Shown piece after piece: positions 8,501 to 16,146 of a DNA stretch of 64,000 nucleotides. The notes under the pieces are model-generated. The model worked only from the letters and a program-made list of their open reading frames with translations. It was not told the DNA's origin and did not search any database. The stretch is from NCBI RefSeq assembly GCF_015471405.1, contig NZ_BLVZ01000012.1:62001-126000 (forward strand). Direction: 5' to 3'. Made by a program: the position numbers and the translations under genes. Position 1 is the first letter of the stretch. Each line of letters begins with the position of its first letter. This stretch comes from Pseudomonas cichorii. GTDB taxonomy: Bacteria > Pseudomonadota > Gammaproteobacteria > Pseudomonadales > Pseudomonadaceae.

Positions 8501-9310
8501 GATGAGCCGGACGATCAGAACCCGCTGGCCGCCCGGGTTCGTGAAGAGCGCCGCAGCTTGCAGGAAACCGGGTTGAGCGAAGACGAGGCAGTGCGCCAGG
8601 CCGGTTGGCGAATCTTCGGTGCCAAGCCCGGTGCGTATGGCGCGGGTGTGCAGGGCGCTATCGACGGGCGTCTGTGGCAAAGCCGTGACGATCTGGCCGA
8701 GGTCTATCTGAACTGGGGCGGCTATGCCTACGGCGCAGCCGATGAAGGCACGCCGGCCCGCCAGCAGTTTGCACAACGACTGACGCAGGTTCAGGCGGTG
8801 TTGCAGAATCAGGATAACCGAGAGCATGACCTGCTGGATTCCAACGATTACTACCAGTTCCAGGGCGGAATGCTGGCTGCCGCCGAAAGCCTGAGCGGCC
8901 AGAAAACGGCCAGCTACCACGGCGATCACAGCCAGCCGGACTTGCCTAGAATTCGCACCCTCAAGGAAGAGCTGAACCGGGTGATCCGCAGCCGTGCGGC
9001 CAACCCGAAGTGGATCGAAGGCGTCAAACGGCATGGCTATAAAGGCGCGTTCGAAATGGCTGCGACCGTGGACTTCCTGTTCGCGTTCGATGCCACTACC
9101 GAGCTGATCGACGACCACCAATATGCACTGCTGGCCGATGCCTATCTGCTTGATCCATCGACCCGCCAATTCATTCGCCAGCACAACCCCGATGCCCTGC
9201 GCGACATGACCGAACGCATGCTTGAAGCCCAGCAGCGTGGGCTCTGGCAGGAGCCGGGCGACTATCGTGAAGCGCTGGAAGACCTGCTGCTGGATATAGA
9301 AGAGAGCTGA
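5546..9310 (+). CDS. cobN: Cobaltochelatase large subunit CobN
   Basis: Large subunit of aerobic cobalt chelatase, which binds hydrogenobyrinate a,c-diamide and inserts cobalt with the help of an AAA+ motor. The 1254 residues match the family length. Typical CobN/ChlH segments are LHVGKHGNLEWLPGKGVGLS, the region LPTGRNFFTVDVRNLPT, and the C-terminal MAATVDFLFAFDATTELI. It starts 3 bases after cobW, and its TGA overlaps the ATG of the following ATPase gene (ATGA, 9308-9312). The partner genes downstream are of ChlI/ChlD type rather than CobS/CobT type. Confidence 0.96.
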   Translation: MHLLRTQPGGFVPDDSIADLGQTPAELVILCSGDSSLALLAEAAQQLPDDYPSLRLANPMQVQNHASVDLYVDEVLRHARVILISLHGGIGYWRYGVERLMELAARGVQVILVPGDDRPDPELSDLSTVPAEARDRLWQFLRQGGLQNALDLYRCLASSWLERDYPWGEPQPLPRTAIYHPHKPGAALTDWQADWIAGQPVVALLFYRSHLQAANTGFIDVFCERLQAEGLNPLPVALASLKEPGCLIMVEDWLDEVEAELILNTTGFAQSSPEAPHLRPFRRNVPVIQAICAQDNQPGWQASEQGLGARDLAMHIALPELDGRIISRPVSFKDLAWRSERSQSDVVCYRAHPERMDFVAQLARRWIELARLPNASKRVALILANYPTRDGRIGNGVGLDTPAAALNILRAMQGEGYPLAQLPESGTALIQQLLGGVTNDLDSIDLRPCQQSMALDEYLQAFDALPQANRDAVNARWGAPVDDPMFRSGRMMIAGIRFGLTFVGIQPARGYQVDPSAVYHDPDLVPPHGYLAFYFWLRKAYGAHAVLHVGKHGNLEWLPGKGVGLSQDCWPDAVLGAMPNIYPFIVNDPGEGAQAKRRTQAVIIDHLMPPLTRAETYGPLRNLELLADEYYEAQLLDPRRALELQRDILKLVRETRIDRELALDDSIDSDADAAIWLPRLDTYLCDLKESQIRDGLHVFGQSPEGRLRIDTLLALLRIPRGDGRGAQSSLLRVLAKALVLDFDPLDCDLAEPWSGPRPSALLAVSNDPWRTTGDTRERLELYAAILIERIVKNEAVDDLPEHPELALVLDSLRDVVAPRLDACGPEEMRGLLDALSGRFVPAGPSGAPSRGRLDVLPTGRNFFTVDVRNLPTTTAWRIGFQSANLLLERHLQDHGDHLRQLGLSVWGTATMRTGGDDIAQAMALMGVRPVWATGSQRVDDFEILPLSLLDRPRVDVTLRVSGFFRDAFANLIRLFDAAVQAVAALDEPDDQNPLAARVREERRSLQETGLSEDEAVRQAGWRIFGAKPGAYGAGVQGAIDGRLWQSRDDLAEVYLNWGGYAYGAADEGTPARQQFAQRLTQVQAVLQNQDNREHDLLDSNDYYQFQGGMLAAAESLSGQKTASYHGDHSQPDLPRIRTLKEELNRVIRSRAANPKWIEGVKRHGYKGAFEMAATVDFLFAFDATTELIDDHQYALLADAYLLDPSTRQFIRQHNPDALRDMTERMLEAQQRGLWQEPGDYREALEDLLLDIEES

Positions 9311-10341
9311 TGAACTTGCCTGACCCAAGCATGACCGACACCCCGCATTTTCCTCTGGCAGCCGTAGTCGGTGCAGATGATCTGAAACTGGCGCTGTGCC
9401 TGGCAGCCATCGACCCCAGAATCGGCGGCGTGCTGATCGAAGGCCCGCGGGGCATGGCCAAGTCGACCCTGGCCCGTGGTCTGGCGGACCTGCTGGCCAG
9501 CGGTCAGTTCGTCACCTTGCCGCTGGGCGCTACCGAAGAGCGGCTGGTCGGCACGCTGGATCTGGATGCAGCGCTGTCCGAAGGTCGTGCGCAATTCTCG
9601 CCCGGTGTTTTGGCCAAGGCTGACGGTGGCGTTCTGTATGTGGATGAGGTCAATCTGCTGGCCGATCACCTCGTCGACCTGTTGCTGGATGTCGCTGCCA
9701 GCGGTACCAATCTGGTGGAGCGCGACGGTATTTCCCATCGCCATGCAGCGCGTTTCGTGCTGATCGGCACCATGAACCCGGAAGAAGGCGAATTGCGTCC
9801 GCAACTGCTGGACCGTTTTGGTCTGAACGTGGTTCTGAGCGGGCAGACCTTGCCAGCCGAGCGCAGCCAGATCATCCGCCGACGTCTGGATTTCGATGCC
9901 GACCCCCATGGCTTTTGTCAGGCATGGCAAGGCCAGCAGCAAGCCTTGAAGCAACGCTGTGAGCAGGCTCGTGGGTTGTTGTCTTCCATTGAGCTGGATG
10001 ACCGGTCGCTGGGTCTTGTTACCGAGCGCTGTTTTGCGGCGGGTGTCGATGGCATGCGGGCCGATCTGGTCTGGCTGCGTGCTGCGCGTGCGCATGCTGC
10101 GTGGCGTGGTGTCAGTGTGATCGAGGAGCAGGATATCGACGCGGTGGCCGAATTTGCCTTGCGTCACCGGCGCCGCGATCCTGCGCCACCGGCACAGAGC
10201 CCTGAAACACCGCCATCCAGCCAGGCTCGCCCACAAAACCCTCAGCCGCAAAGCGGGCAGGGCAACTGGGGTGAATTGCCTGCCCGGCCAGTGTCGACAG
10301 GGGCGCGCCGCGAAGTGCCGAGCTGGCCAAAAAAGCCTTAG
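9310..10341 (+). CDS. chlI: Cobalt-chelatase AAA+ ATPase subunit (ChlI-like), 0-frame product
   Basis: AAA+ ATPase of the magnesium-chelatase I type. The 343 residues contain Walker A GPRGMAKS, Walker B VLYVDEVNLL and sensor motif LIGTMNPEEG, the sequence expected for the small motor subunit of a chelatase. After about residue 285 it turns into a Pro/Gln-rich linker (PPAQSPETPPSSQARPQ) like that joining the ATPase and integrin-I parts of ChlD proteins, and then stops at TAG 10339-10341. Its ATG overlaps the cobN stop. The stop sits just after a slippery A_AAA_AAG heptamer, so this is probably the short product of a gene that also encodes a longer frameshifted protein. Confidence 0.88.
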   Translation: MNLPDPSMTDTPHFPLAAVVGADDLKLALCLAAIDPRIGGVLIEGPRGMAKSTLARGLADLLASGQFVTLPLGATEERLVGTLDLDAALSEGRAQFSPGVLAKADGGVLYVDEVNLLADHLVDLLLDVAASGTNLVERDGISHRHAARFVLIGTMNPEEGELRPQLLDRFGLNVVLSGQTLPAERSQIIRRRLDFDADPHGFCQAWQGQQQALKQRCEQARGLLSSIELDDRSLGLVTERCFAAGVDGMRADLVWLRAARAHAAWRGVSVIEEQDIDAVAEFALRHRRRDPAPPAQSPETPPSSQARPQNPQPQSGQGNWGELPARPVSTGARREVPSWPKKP

Positions 10342-11003
10342 GCATCCGCCCTCGTTCGGCTAAGGGGGCGGATGCCAGCCCCCGTCCAGGCAAACTGACT
10401 TCCGGGCGTCATGGTGCCGCGCGTTCGGGTATCGATGGCGCGATTGCCTGGCTGCCCACGTTATTGCGCGGTCGCCCGCAAAGCCGCAACGATCTGGTGC
10501 GCCAGCCTCGCAGCAGTCGGCCTGCGGAGTTGTTGCTGGTGATCGTCGATGCATCGGCCTCGACACGTCGTCATCAGGCCTTGAGTCAGGCTAAGGGCAT
10601 GCTGGCCCAGGTGTTTGACGAGGCTTACCGCCGTCGTGCAAGGCTGGCATTGCTGACCGCCAGCGGTAATGTCCCGCAGTGGAAGCATCAAGGGCTCAAG
10701 GCCTCGGCGGCATTGCGTCCCTGGCTGGATGCGCTGGGCGCTGGCGGAGGAACGCCCTTGTTTGCTGCCATCGAGCAGGCGAAGGACTGGTTGAAGGTGC
10801 GTCAGCAGCGTTATCCCGCCGAACATTTGCGTGTATTGATCCTCACCGATGGTCGTATCAAGGACATGCCGCACTGTTCAGGTTTCGACTGCGAGAGCCT
10901 GTTGATCGATATAGAGAAAGGACCGATCCGGCTGGGCCGGGCGCGGGAACTGGCTAATAGACTGGGTGCCGATTACCGGCATATTGAAGAGCTTCGCGAA
11001 TAA
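9310..11003 (+). CDS. chlD: Predicted -1 frameshift product: ChlD-like ATPase-VWA fusion
   Basis: If ribosomes slip back one base after AAG 10333-10335, the 342-residue ATPase part continues in the -1 frame for 222 more residues, giving a 564-residue ChlD-like medium subunit. The added part holds the linker GIDGAIAWLPTLLRGRP and a VWA/integrin-I domain with MIDAS residues DASAS, GGGTP and LTDGR. In the -1 frame there is no ATG and no Shine-Dalgarno sequence between its upstream stop at 10272-10274 and the VWA domain; the only candidates are a TTG at 10464 without a ribosome-binding site and CTG codons. VWA subunits are essential partners of the AAA+ subunit in chelatases, and no other one is present here. 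A sequencing error or an inactivating frameshift is the alternative, but the signal architecture argues against it. Confidence 0.8.
10329..10376 (+). promoter_or_regulatory. Programmed -1 ribosomal frameshift signal (slippery site plus stem-loop)
   Basis: The heptamer A_AAA_AAG at 10329-10335 is in the correct phase for the 0 frame (cca aaa aag cct tag) and is the same slippery sequence used by E. coli dnaX. The 0-frame stop follows after one codon. A perfect 11-bp stem, GGCATCCGCCC (10341-10351) with GGGCGGATGCC (10366-10376), begins 5 bases after the heptamer, an ideal spacing. The -1 frame entered here is exactly the frame of the VWA domain. Confidence 0.85.
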
Positions 11004-11033
11004 AACGCAACATCATGAATTTAATGAAGTTTC

Positions 11034-11146
11034 CGTAGGAGCGAATTCATTCGCGAAGGGTTCGTACATCCGAAGAAAATGTATATCCTTCAAATGACGT
11101 CTCGCGAATGAATTCACCCACAAGTAGGAGCGAATTCATTCGCGAC
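11034..11146. repeat. REP-like repeats after chlD
   Basis: Two copies of the GAGCGAATTCATTCGCGA element, at about 11034-11060 and 11126-11146, the second preceded by an inverted arm CTCGCGAATGAATTCACCC at 11101-11119, so that 11100-11146 can form a long hairpin. They fill the space between the convergent chlD and the 88-residue gene. Confidence 0.8.
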
Positions 11147-11159
11147 AAGAGTCACGCCA

Positions 11160-11426
11160 TCAAGCCGGCATGGTCCAAGGCTGGAGGCTGTAACCCTCAT
11201 TGCTGATTTCTTCGCGAGCTTCTTTCAGGGCGCTGGCCAGTTGAACAGGGTCGGAGTAAGCGCTGCTCGGGATCTGTTTACGACCGATCAGTGCGCAGGT
11301 GCGGTCGATCACTGTAAGGCTCAGTTCGCCGCTTCCGGCCTGGGCTGCCCAGGCAACACACTGGAAAGGTGCAAAGGCGTTTCCAGCGATCAGAAGTGCA
11401 TCGTTGAAGCGCAGTGGGGCGTTCAT
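11160..11426 (-). CDS. Conserved hypothetical protein, 88 residues
   Basis: Unrecognised small protein starting MNAPLRFNDALLIAGNAFAP. The ATG at 11426 has a GAGGA Shine-Dalgarno sequence 7 bases upstream, better than the TTG at 11432. It looks like a compact soluble domain: alternating hydrophobic segments (FQCVAWAAQ, ELSLTVIDRTCAL) and a C-terminal helix ending in a tryptophan-containing tail (GYSLQPWTMPA). There is no signal peptide or membrane segment. It resembles conserved Pseudomonas hypothetical proteins, but I cannot assign a function. Coding is supported by the Shine-Dalgarno sequence and a typical composition. Confidence 0.65.
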   Translation of the reverse strand: MNAPLRFNDALLIAGNAFAPFQCVAWAAQAGSGELSLTVIDRTCALIGRKQIPSSAYSDPVQLASALKEAREEISNEGYSLQPWTMPA

Positions 11427-11799
11427 TTTCAATTCCTCAAAATGCCCATATCAGTCCAGTCACGTCGGTGGGCTGACCGTTCGGCTGGTTACCTGTGTTG
11501 ATGCCGAACAGGGTGGGGTGAGTCACACCGCTTGCCGGATATTTTCAATTTTTTTACATCCATGCCGCGTTCGGCTTGATCTGAGGCAATTTTTACGATG
11601 TTCGGTTCAATGACCGGCAGAATTTCCTGACTGTAAAAACGTTACAACCTGTTTAATTACTTTTCGTTATGAGCGATATATTTAAACGGTACAAGGGTGT
11701 GTCAAATATTTGCTAATGTAACATTCGGGCTCGTCAACTTACTGTTTATAAAAAGATTTTAATCACTCTCTTCCACGTCGGGCGCCAAGGAAACCTAAT
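11427..11799. other. AT-rich upstream region of the EBP-like regulator
   Basis: 373 bases with no credible gene, markedly AT-rich from about 11560 (for example TTATGAGCGATATATTTAAA and TACTGTTTATAAAAAG). This is promoter-like and may bind MvaT-type silencers. It likely contains divergent promoters for the 88-residue gene and the regulator; no clear -24/-12 element was seen. Confidence 0.5.
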
Positions 11800-13125
11800 A
11801 TGCATGAAGCGGCCCAAACACGACGTCTGTTGATTGTTGATCCCAGCGATGATTGCCATCAGTTGATCCCTGTCTTGCAGGCTGCCGGATGGGCTGTGGA
11901 CAGCAATACGCTGGAAGGGGCGCTTAACCAGCGTTGCGATGTTGGTCTGATTCGTCTCATGCCTGAGCATTTCGAGCACCCCGAAGCGGTCAAGGAACTG
12001 ATTACCCGCAGCAACACCCAATGGATTGCGGTGCTTGCACCCAATGATCTGCGGCGCGAAAAGATCGGCGATTTTGTCTGTGAATGGTTTTTCGATTTTC
12101 ACACCTTGCCTTTCGATGTGGCTCGCATGCAGGTCACGCTGGGTCGGGCTTATGGCATGGCACGTCTGCGTGTCCAGGGGGCTGCGCAAGTATCGAGCTC
12201 CGATCACGAGATGCTTGGCGAGAGCCGTCCTATCCGCGAGTTGCGTCGTTTGCTGGGCAAGCTGGCTCCCACTGAATCACCGGTGCTGATCCGCGGCGAG
12301 CGCGGTACTGGCAAGGAGCTGGTTGCGCGTACCTTGCACATGCAGTCGCAGCGCAGGAACAAGCCATTCGTTGCAGTCAATTGCGGCGCCATTGCCGAAC
12401 ATCTATTGCACACGGAGCTGTTCGGTTATGAGAAAGGTGCTTTCAACGGAGCCCAGGAGCGCAAGATCGGACGCATCGAAGCGGCGAATGGCGGAACGCT
12501 GTTTCTGGACGATATAGGCGATCTGCCCATGGAAACCCAGGCCCATCTGCTACGCCTGTTGCAGGACCGGCATATCGAGCGGTTCGGTGGTAGCGAAGCG
12601 ATTCCCGTGGATGTACGGGTGCTGGCCGCGACCCATGTGGATCTTGAAACCGCCATCCGTAAAAAGCGCTTCCGTGAAGATTTGTACTACCGCCTGAATG
12701 TCTTGCAGGTCGGCACTGCGCCTCTGCGTGAACGACATGGTGATCTGGCCATGCTGGCCAATCATTTTGCGCATTTCTACAGTCAGGAAACCGGCAGGCG
12801 TGCCCGCAATTTTAGCCAGGACGCCCTGATCGCCATGGGCAAGCATGACTGGCCCGGCAATGTGCGGGAGCTGGCCAACCGCGTAAGACGCGGGTTGGTG
12901 CTCGCCGAGGGACGGCAGATAGAGGCCGCGGATCTTGGCTTGCTCGGTGAAGAGGATATTGCCAGCAGCATGGGGACGCTGGATGACTACAAGTCGCGAG
13001 CCGAGCGTCAGGCCTTGTGCGATGTGTTGACCCGCCACAGCGATAACCTCAGCGTTGCAGCCAAGGTTTTAGGTATTTCGCGGCCGACGTTCTATCGGCT
13101 GCTGCACAAGCATCAGATCCGCTGA
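11800..13125 (+). CDS. Enhancer-binding-protein-like transcriptional regulator with GAFNGA loop
   Basis: 441 residues: an N-terminal VpsR/receiver-like domain (about 1-120), an AAA+ sigma54-interaction domain (about 135-370) and a Fis-type helix-turn-helix (NLSVAAKVLGISRPTFYRLL) at the C-terminus. The Walker A is GERGTGKE (166-173) and Walker B is LFLDD (234-238). The sigma54-contact loop normally reads GAFTGA; here it is GAFNGA (213-218), so the conserved threonine is missing. The receiver-like domain opens LLIVDPSDD but lacks a clear phospho-acceptor context. This suggests a VpsR-like factor that may not activate sigma54 in the classical way. The target genes are unknown. Its 3' end overlaps the convergent NadR-like gene by 57 bases. 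Confidence 0.88.
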   Translation: MHEAAQTRRLLIVDPSDDCHQLIPVLQAAGWAVDSNTLEGALNQRCDVGLIRLMPEHFEHPEAVKELITRSNTQWIAVLAPNDLRREKIGDFVCEWFFDFHTLPFDVARMQVTLGRAYGMARLRVQGAAQVSSSDHEMLGESRPIRELRRLLGKLAPTESPVLIRGERGTGKELVARTLHMQSQRRNKPFVAVNCGAIAEHLLHTELFGYEKGAFNGAQERKIGRIEAANGGTLFLDDIGDLPMETQAHLLRLLQDRHIERFGGSEAIPVDVRVLAATHVDLETAIRKKRFREDLYYRLNVLQVGTAPLRERHGDLAMLANHFAHFYSQETGRRARNFSQDALIAMGKHDWPGNVRELANRVRRGLVLAEGRQIEAADLGLLGEEDIASSMGTLDDYKSRAERQALCDVLTRHSDNLSVAAKVLGISRPTFYRLLHKHQIR

Positions 13126-13647
13126 GCCAGTCAGTAGCTGCGTGACGGCAGCCATTGCCTGCTCGCGGCGTGCGTCCCAATCACCCCCGATGACCTGATA
13201 GTTCTGCGCATGGCGATGCAGCCATTGCCGACTGTCCTCGAAAAATGCCTGTCGCTCGCTCAGTTGCGGCTGGCAACGTTGCCCGTCACTGATCCAGTCG
13301 ACACCTTCAGGGGAAAGCAGCAGATGCAGGTCGTAGTGCCTGCTGAGCAATTGCTGCTCGATCCACTGCGGGCAATCACCGAACAAGGCCTTGCTCCAGA
13401 GCATGTTGCTCAGAAGATGCGTGTCGAGAATCAGCAGCGGCGGGGCGGTAGCACGGGCCGTGTCCTCCCAGGCCAGTTGGCCTTGGGCAATGTCGGGAAT
13501 ATCGCTGTAGACAGTGTCGCGACCTTGCTGCTCGATGAAATGGCGCACGTACTCGCCCACCAGCAAACCACCGAAGCGCTTGCTGATTTCCTGGGACAGC
13601 CAGCTCTTGCCGCTGGACTCGGGACCTGCCAGGACCAGGATTTTCAT
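13069..13647 (-). CDS. NadR-like ATPase / ribosylnicotinamide kinase
   Basis: P-loop protein of 192 residues resembling the kinase domain of NadR, which phosphorylates nicotinamide riboside to NMN in NAD salvage. The start MKILVLAGPESSGKSWLS carries Walker A GPESSGKS; later segments are VGEYVRHFIEQQG, LLILDTHLLSN and the lid-like WISDGQRCQP. The ATG at 13647 overlaps the pnuC stop (ATGA), so the two genes are translationally coupled, and the transporter context supports the salvage role. It lacks the NadR adenylyltransferase and DNA-binding domains. The 3' end overlaps the regulator gene on the other strand. Confidence 0.85.
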   Translation of the reverse strand: MKILVLAGPESSGKSWLSQEISKRFGGLLVGEYVRHFIEQQGRDTVYSDIPDIAQGQLAWEDTARATAPPLLILDTHLLSNMLWSKALFGDCPQWIEQQLLSRHYDLHLLLSPEGVDWISDGQRCQPQLSERQAFFEDSRQWLHRHAQNYQVIGGDWDARREQAMAAVTQLLTGSADLMLVQQPIERRPRNT

Positions 13648-14207
13648 CGCGCCAGCGCCAGATCGTTGCGCCACTCACGCCAGCCTTGAACGGCCAGCAG
13701 GGTAAAGAGCCCATACAGCGCCGCGGTCAGGTACAGCTCCTTGTAAATGAACAGGCCGACGAAAATGACATCCAGCACGATCCACAGGGGCCAGCACTGG
13801 ACCCGTTTTTGTGCCATCCACACTTGGGCAACCAGGCTGAAACCGGTCAGCGCGGCATCGAGCCAGGGCTGTGCTGCATCCGTGAAATGAGCCATGGAAG
13901 CACCCAGCACCAGGCTGATGACAGCACCGATTGCCAGGCCGCCCAGGACTGGCCCGCTCTGCAGGACCGTGACCGCCCGCACCGGCAAGCCGTTGCCGTG
14001 TCGGGTCCACTGCAGCCAGCCATACACCTGAAGACCGGCGTAGATCACTTGCAGCAGCATGTCCGAATAGAGCTTTACGTCGAAGAAGATCCAGATATAG
14101 ATCACCACCATCACCAGACCAATTGGCCAGCACCAAGGGTTCTGCTTCACTGTAAGCCAGACTGCTATCACGCCGAGGACGGCAGCGAAGAGTTCAAGTC
14201 CGGACAT
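13644..14207 (-). CDS. pnuC: Nicotinamide riboside/mononucleotide transporter PnuC
   Basis: Inner-membrane vitamin transporter of 187 residues with about seven hydrophobic segments and the Trp-rich family motif KQNPWCWPIGLVMVVIYIW in the first third; a second WPLWIVLDVIFVGLFIYKE motif lies near the C-terminus. It imports nicotinamide riboside down a gradient maintained by intracellular phosphorylation, which the coupled downstream kinase would perform. The ATG at 14207 (MSGLELFAAVLG) is preferred; the longer frame up to 14330 runs into the uppP leader. A GGGAGCC sequence lies upstream. Confidence 0.92.
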   Translation of the reverse strand: MSGLELFAAVLGVIAVWLTVKQNPWCWPIGLVMVVIYIWIFFDVKLYSDMLLQVIYAGLQVYGWLQWTRHGNGLPVRAVTVLQSGPVLGGLAIGAVISLVLGASMAHFTDAAQPWLDAALTGFSLVAQVWMAQKRVQCWPLWIVLDVIFVGLFIYKELYLTAALYGLFTLLAVQGWREWRNDLALAR

Positions 14208-14421
14208 GGCGGCTCCCTGAGTGTGGTTGGAATGGGTGGGCGCGCGATTGTAAGCGCTTATGCGCAAGACAGGGAGCCTTTGCACGCGCAGGTCTGCTAG
14301 CATCTCGGCGCTTTTAAGCATCCTCTTCAAGCATTGTTCAGGTTCGGATGCTCATAGTTACAACCTTTTTTGCAAAACAACACTAACGAGCGAGCCACAG
14401 GCAGCGCTTTATGGGGGAATG

Positions 14422-15252
14422 ATGGATCTTTGGACCGCCGCTCAGGCGTTGATATTGGGTGTTGTCGAGGGGCTGACGGAGTTTCTGCCGATTTCCAGTA
14501 CGGGGCATCAGATCATCGTTGCCGACTTGATCGGTTTCGGTGGTGAGCGGGCCATGGCGTTCAACATCATCATCCAGCTCGGCGCCATTCTGGCGGTGGT
14601 CTGGGAATTTCGGCGCAAGATTCTTGACGTGGTCATTGGCCTGCCCAAGCAACAACAGGCGCAGCGTTTCACCATCAATCTGCTGATCGCCTTCCTGCCT
14701 GCAGTTGTGCTGGGGGTGATTTTTGCGGACCTGATTCACCACTATCTGTTCAACCCCATCACCGTCGCGACTGCTCTGGTGATTGGCGGCGTGATCATGC
14801 TCTGGGCCGAGCGTCGCCAGCATGTGATACGTGCCGAAACAGTCGATGACATGACTTGGCGCGATGCCCTGAAAGTGGGGCTGGCGCAGTGTCTGGCGAT
14901 GATTCCGGGGACTTCACGCTCGGGCTCCACCATCATCGGCGGCCTGTTGTTCGGTCTGTCGCGCAAGGCTGCGACCGAGTTCTCTTTCTTCCTGGCCATG
15001 CCGACCATGGTCGGGGCCGCGGTGTATTCGGGCTACAAGTACCGTGATCTGTTTCGCCCCGATGACTTTGCGGTGTTCGCGATCGGTTTCATCACCTCAT
15101 TCATCTTCGCCATGATTGCCGTGCGCGGTCTGCTCAAGTTCATCGCTACGCACAGCTATGCGGTGTTCGCCTGGTATCGCATCGCCTTTGGCCTGTTGAT
15201 CCTCGCGACCTGGCAGTTTGGCTGGATCGACTGGGCAGCGGCCAAGGCATGA
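14422..15252 (+). CDS. uppP: Undecaprenyl-diphosphatase UppP (BacA)
   Basis: Membrane phosphatase that recycles the undecaprenyl lipid carrier for cell-wall synthesis and gives bacitracin tolerance. The 276 residues begin MDLWTAAQALILGVVEGLTE with the family motif EGLTEFLPISSTGH and later contain PGTSRSGSTIIGG, both catalytic signatures of BacA. The tandem ATG at 14419 is an alternative start. Frame upstream of that is leader. Its TGA overlaps the start of the next gene by 4 bases. Confidence 0.95.
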   Translation: MDLWTAAQALILGVVEGLTEFLPISSTGHQIIVADLIGFGGERAMAFNIIIQLGAILAVVWEFRRKILDVVIGLPKQQQAQRFTINLLIAFLPAVVLGVIFADLIHHYLFNPITVATALVIGGVIMLWAERRQHVIRAETVDDMTWRDALKVGLAQCLAMIPGTSRSGSTIIGGLLFGLSRKAATEFSFFLAMPTMVGAAVYSGYKYRDLFRPDDFAVFAIGFITSFIFAMIAVRGLLKFIATHSYAVFAWYRIAFGLLILATWQFGWIDWAAAKA

Positions 15253-15719
15253 CCCTGCCTCGGCAGCGTTCTTCGATTCAGAGACCGAGCGGGGGCAGGG
15301 CGCCGGTTCAGGGATTGAACCTCAAGGTCTGCATCCTTGTGCTGTTGTGCGCGATGCCTGCTTATGGCGCGGGCATGTTGTGGGCCAGGTCAGGCAGCCC
15401 CTTGGTGCTCGCGGCTTATCTGGTCGTCAGCCTGCTGGCGTTTCTGCTTTACCGGCACGACAAGCGTCAGGCCGGTAACGGCGGCTGGCGCACCCCGGAG
15501 AACATTCTGCACATGGCCGAACTGTTCGGCGGCTGGCCCGGGGCTTTGCTGGGCCAGCAGGTTTTCCGGCACAAGACACGCAAGCTGTCTTTCCAGATGG
15601 TGTTCTGGCTGATTGTGCTGGGGCATCAGTTGTTCTGGATCGACCAGCTGTTTCTCGACAGCGGTTGGTTCAAACCCTGGCTGTCACAGCTTGAGCGCTA
15701 CCTGCAGGCGCTTCGGTAG
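15249..15719 (+). CDS. DUF1294 membrane protein
   Basis: 156-residue membrane protein with a basic N-terminus, two adjacent hydrophobic segments (about residues 27-65) and the DUF1294 signature RHDKRQAGNGGWRTPE followed by HMAELFGGWPGALLGQQVFR and HKTRKLSFQ, then a third hydrophobic segment. The function of the domain is unknown. It is translationally coupled to uppP by an ATGA overlap, which suggests an envelope role. Some relatives carry an N-terminal cold-shock domain that is absent here. The 3' end overlaps the convergent YjbR-like gene by 36 bases. Confidence 0.85.
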   Translation: MTLPRQRSSIQRPSGGRAPVQGLNLKVCILVLLCAMPAYGAGMLWARSGSPLVLAAYLVVSLLAFLLYRHDKRQAGNGGWRTPENILHMAELFGGWPGALLGQQVFRHKTRKLSFQMVFWLIVLGHQLFWIDQLFLDSGWFKPWLSQLERYLQALR

Positions 15720-16028
15720 CTTGCTGACCACCAGTTGATGCGAGCGGGTGAGCAAATCCCTGATTTCATCGTCGCTCAACACATGGGGCTGCTGGACACT
15801 GATCCAGTGGGCCCTTGCCAGATAAGGTGCCGGGCGGATACCGGGCCGGTCGACGTAACCCAGAAACAGCTCCGGGTGGACCTTGAAAGACAAACCCTGA
15901 CCGGCCAGGTCCATCACCGCGAACATCTTCTTCTCGGCAACTGAAAACACCCTTACGCCGCCCCATTTATAGTCTTCCCGGGCTCCCGGCAGGTTCAGGC
16001 AGAAGCGTGCGATTTCTTCGGTTTGCAT
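15684..16028 (-). CDS. MmcQ/YjbR family protein
   Basis: 114-residue protein of the MmcQ/YjbR (CyaY-like fold) family. Typical pieces are FCLNLPGAREDYKWGGVRVF, a central KMFAVMD and FKVHPELF, and the late ARAHWISVQ. The family is described as a possible DNA-binding fold without firm function. The ATG at 16028 (MQTEEIARFCL) is preferred over the open frame reaching 16121. It is monocistronic, convergent with the DUF1294 gene and divergent from pcaD. Confidence 0.85.
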   Translation of the reverse strand: MQTEEIARFCLNLPGAREDYKWGGVRVFSVAEKKMFAVMDLAGQGLSFKVHPELFLGYVDRPGIRPAPYLARAHWISVQQPHVLSDDEIRDLLTRSHQLVVSKLPKRLQVALKL

Positions 16029-16146
16029 GGTGTTTGTGGTCCTTGCTTCTAAGGTGTTCGATAGTCGCACGAATAATCCATCAGCGGATTGTTTGCCCAT
16101 GCGTCTGTGTCTACTGTGCATCTTTTGTTTTGTTCAGGAGCCTGGA

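Noticed and set aside
10464..11003. VWA domain as an independent gene starting at TTG 10464
   Set aside because: No Shine-Dalgarno sequence, no ATG or GTG, and the conserved linker sequence before it is also coding; a frameshifted continuation explains it better.
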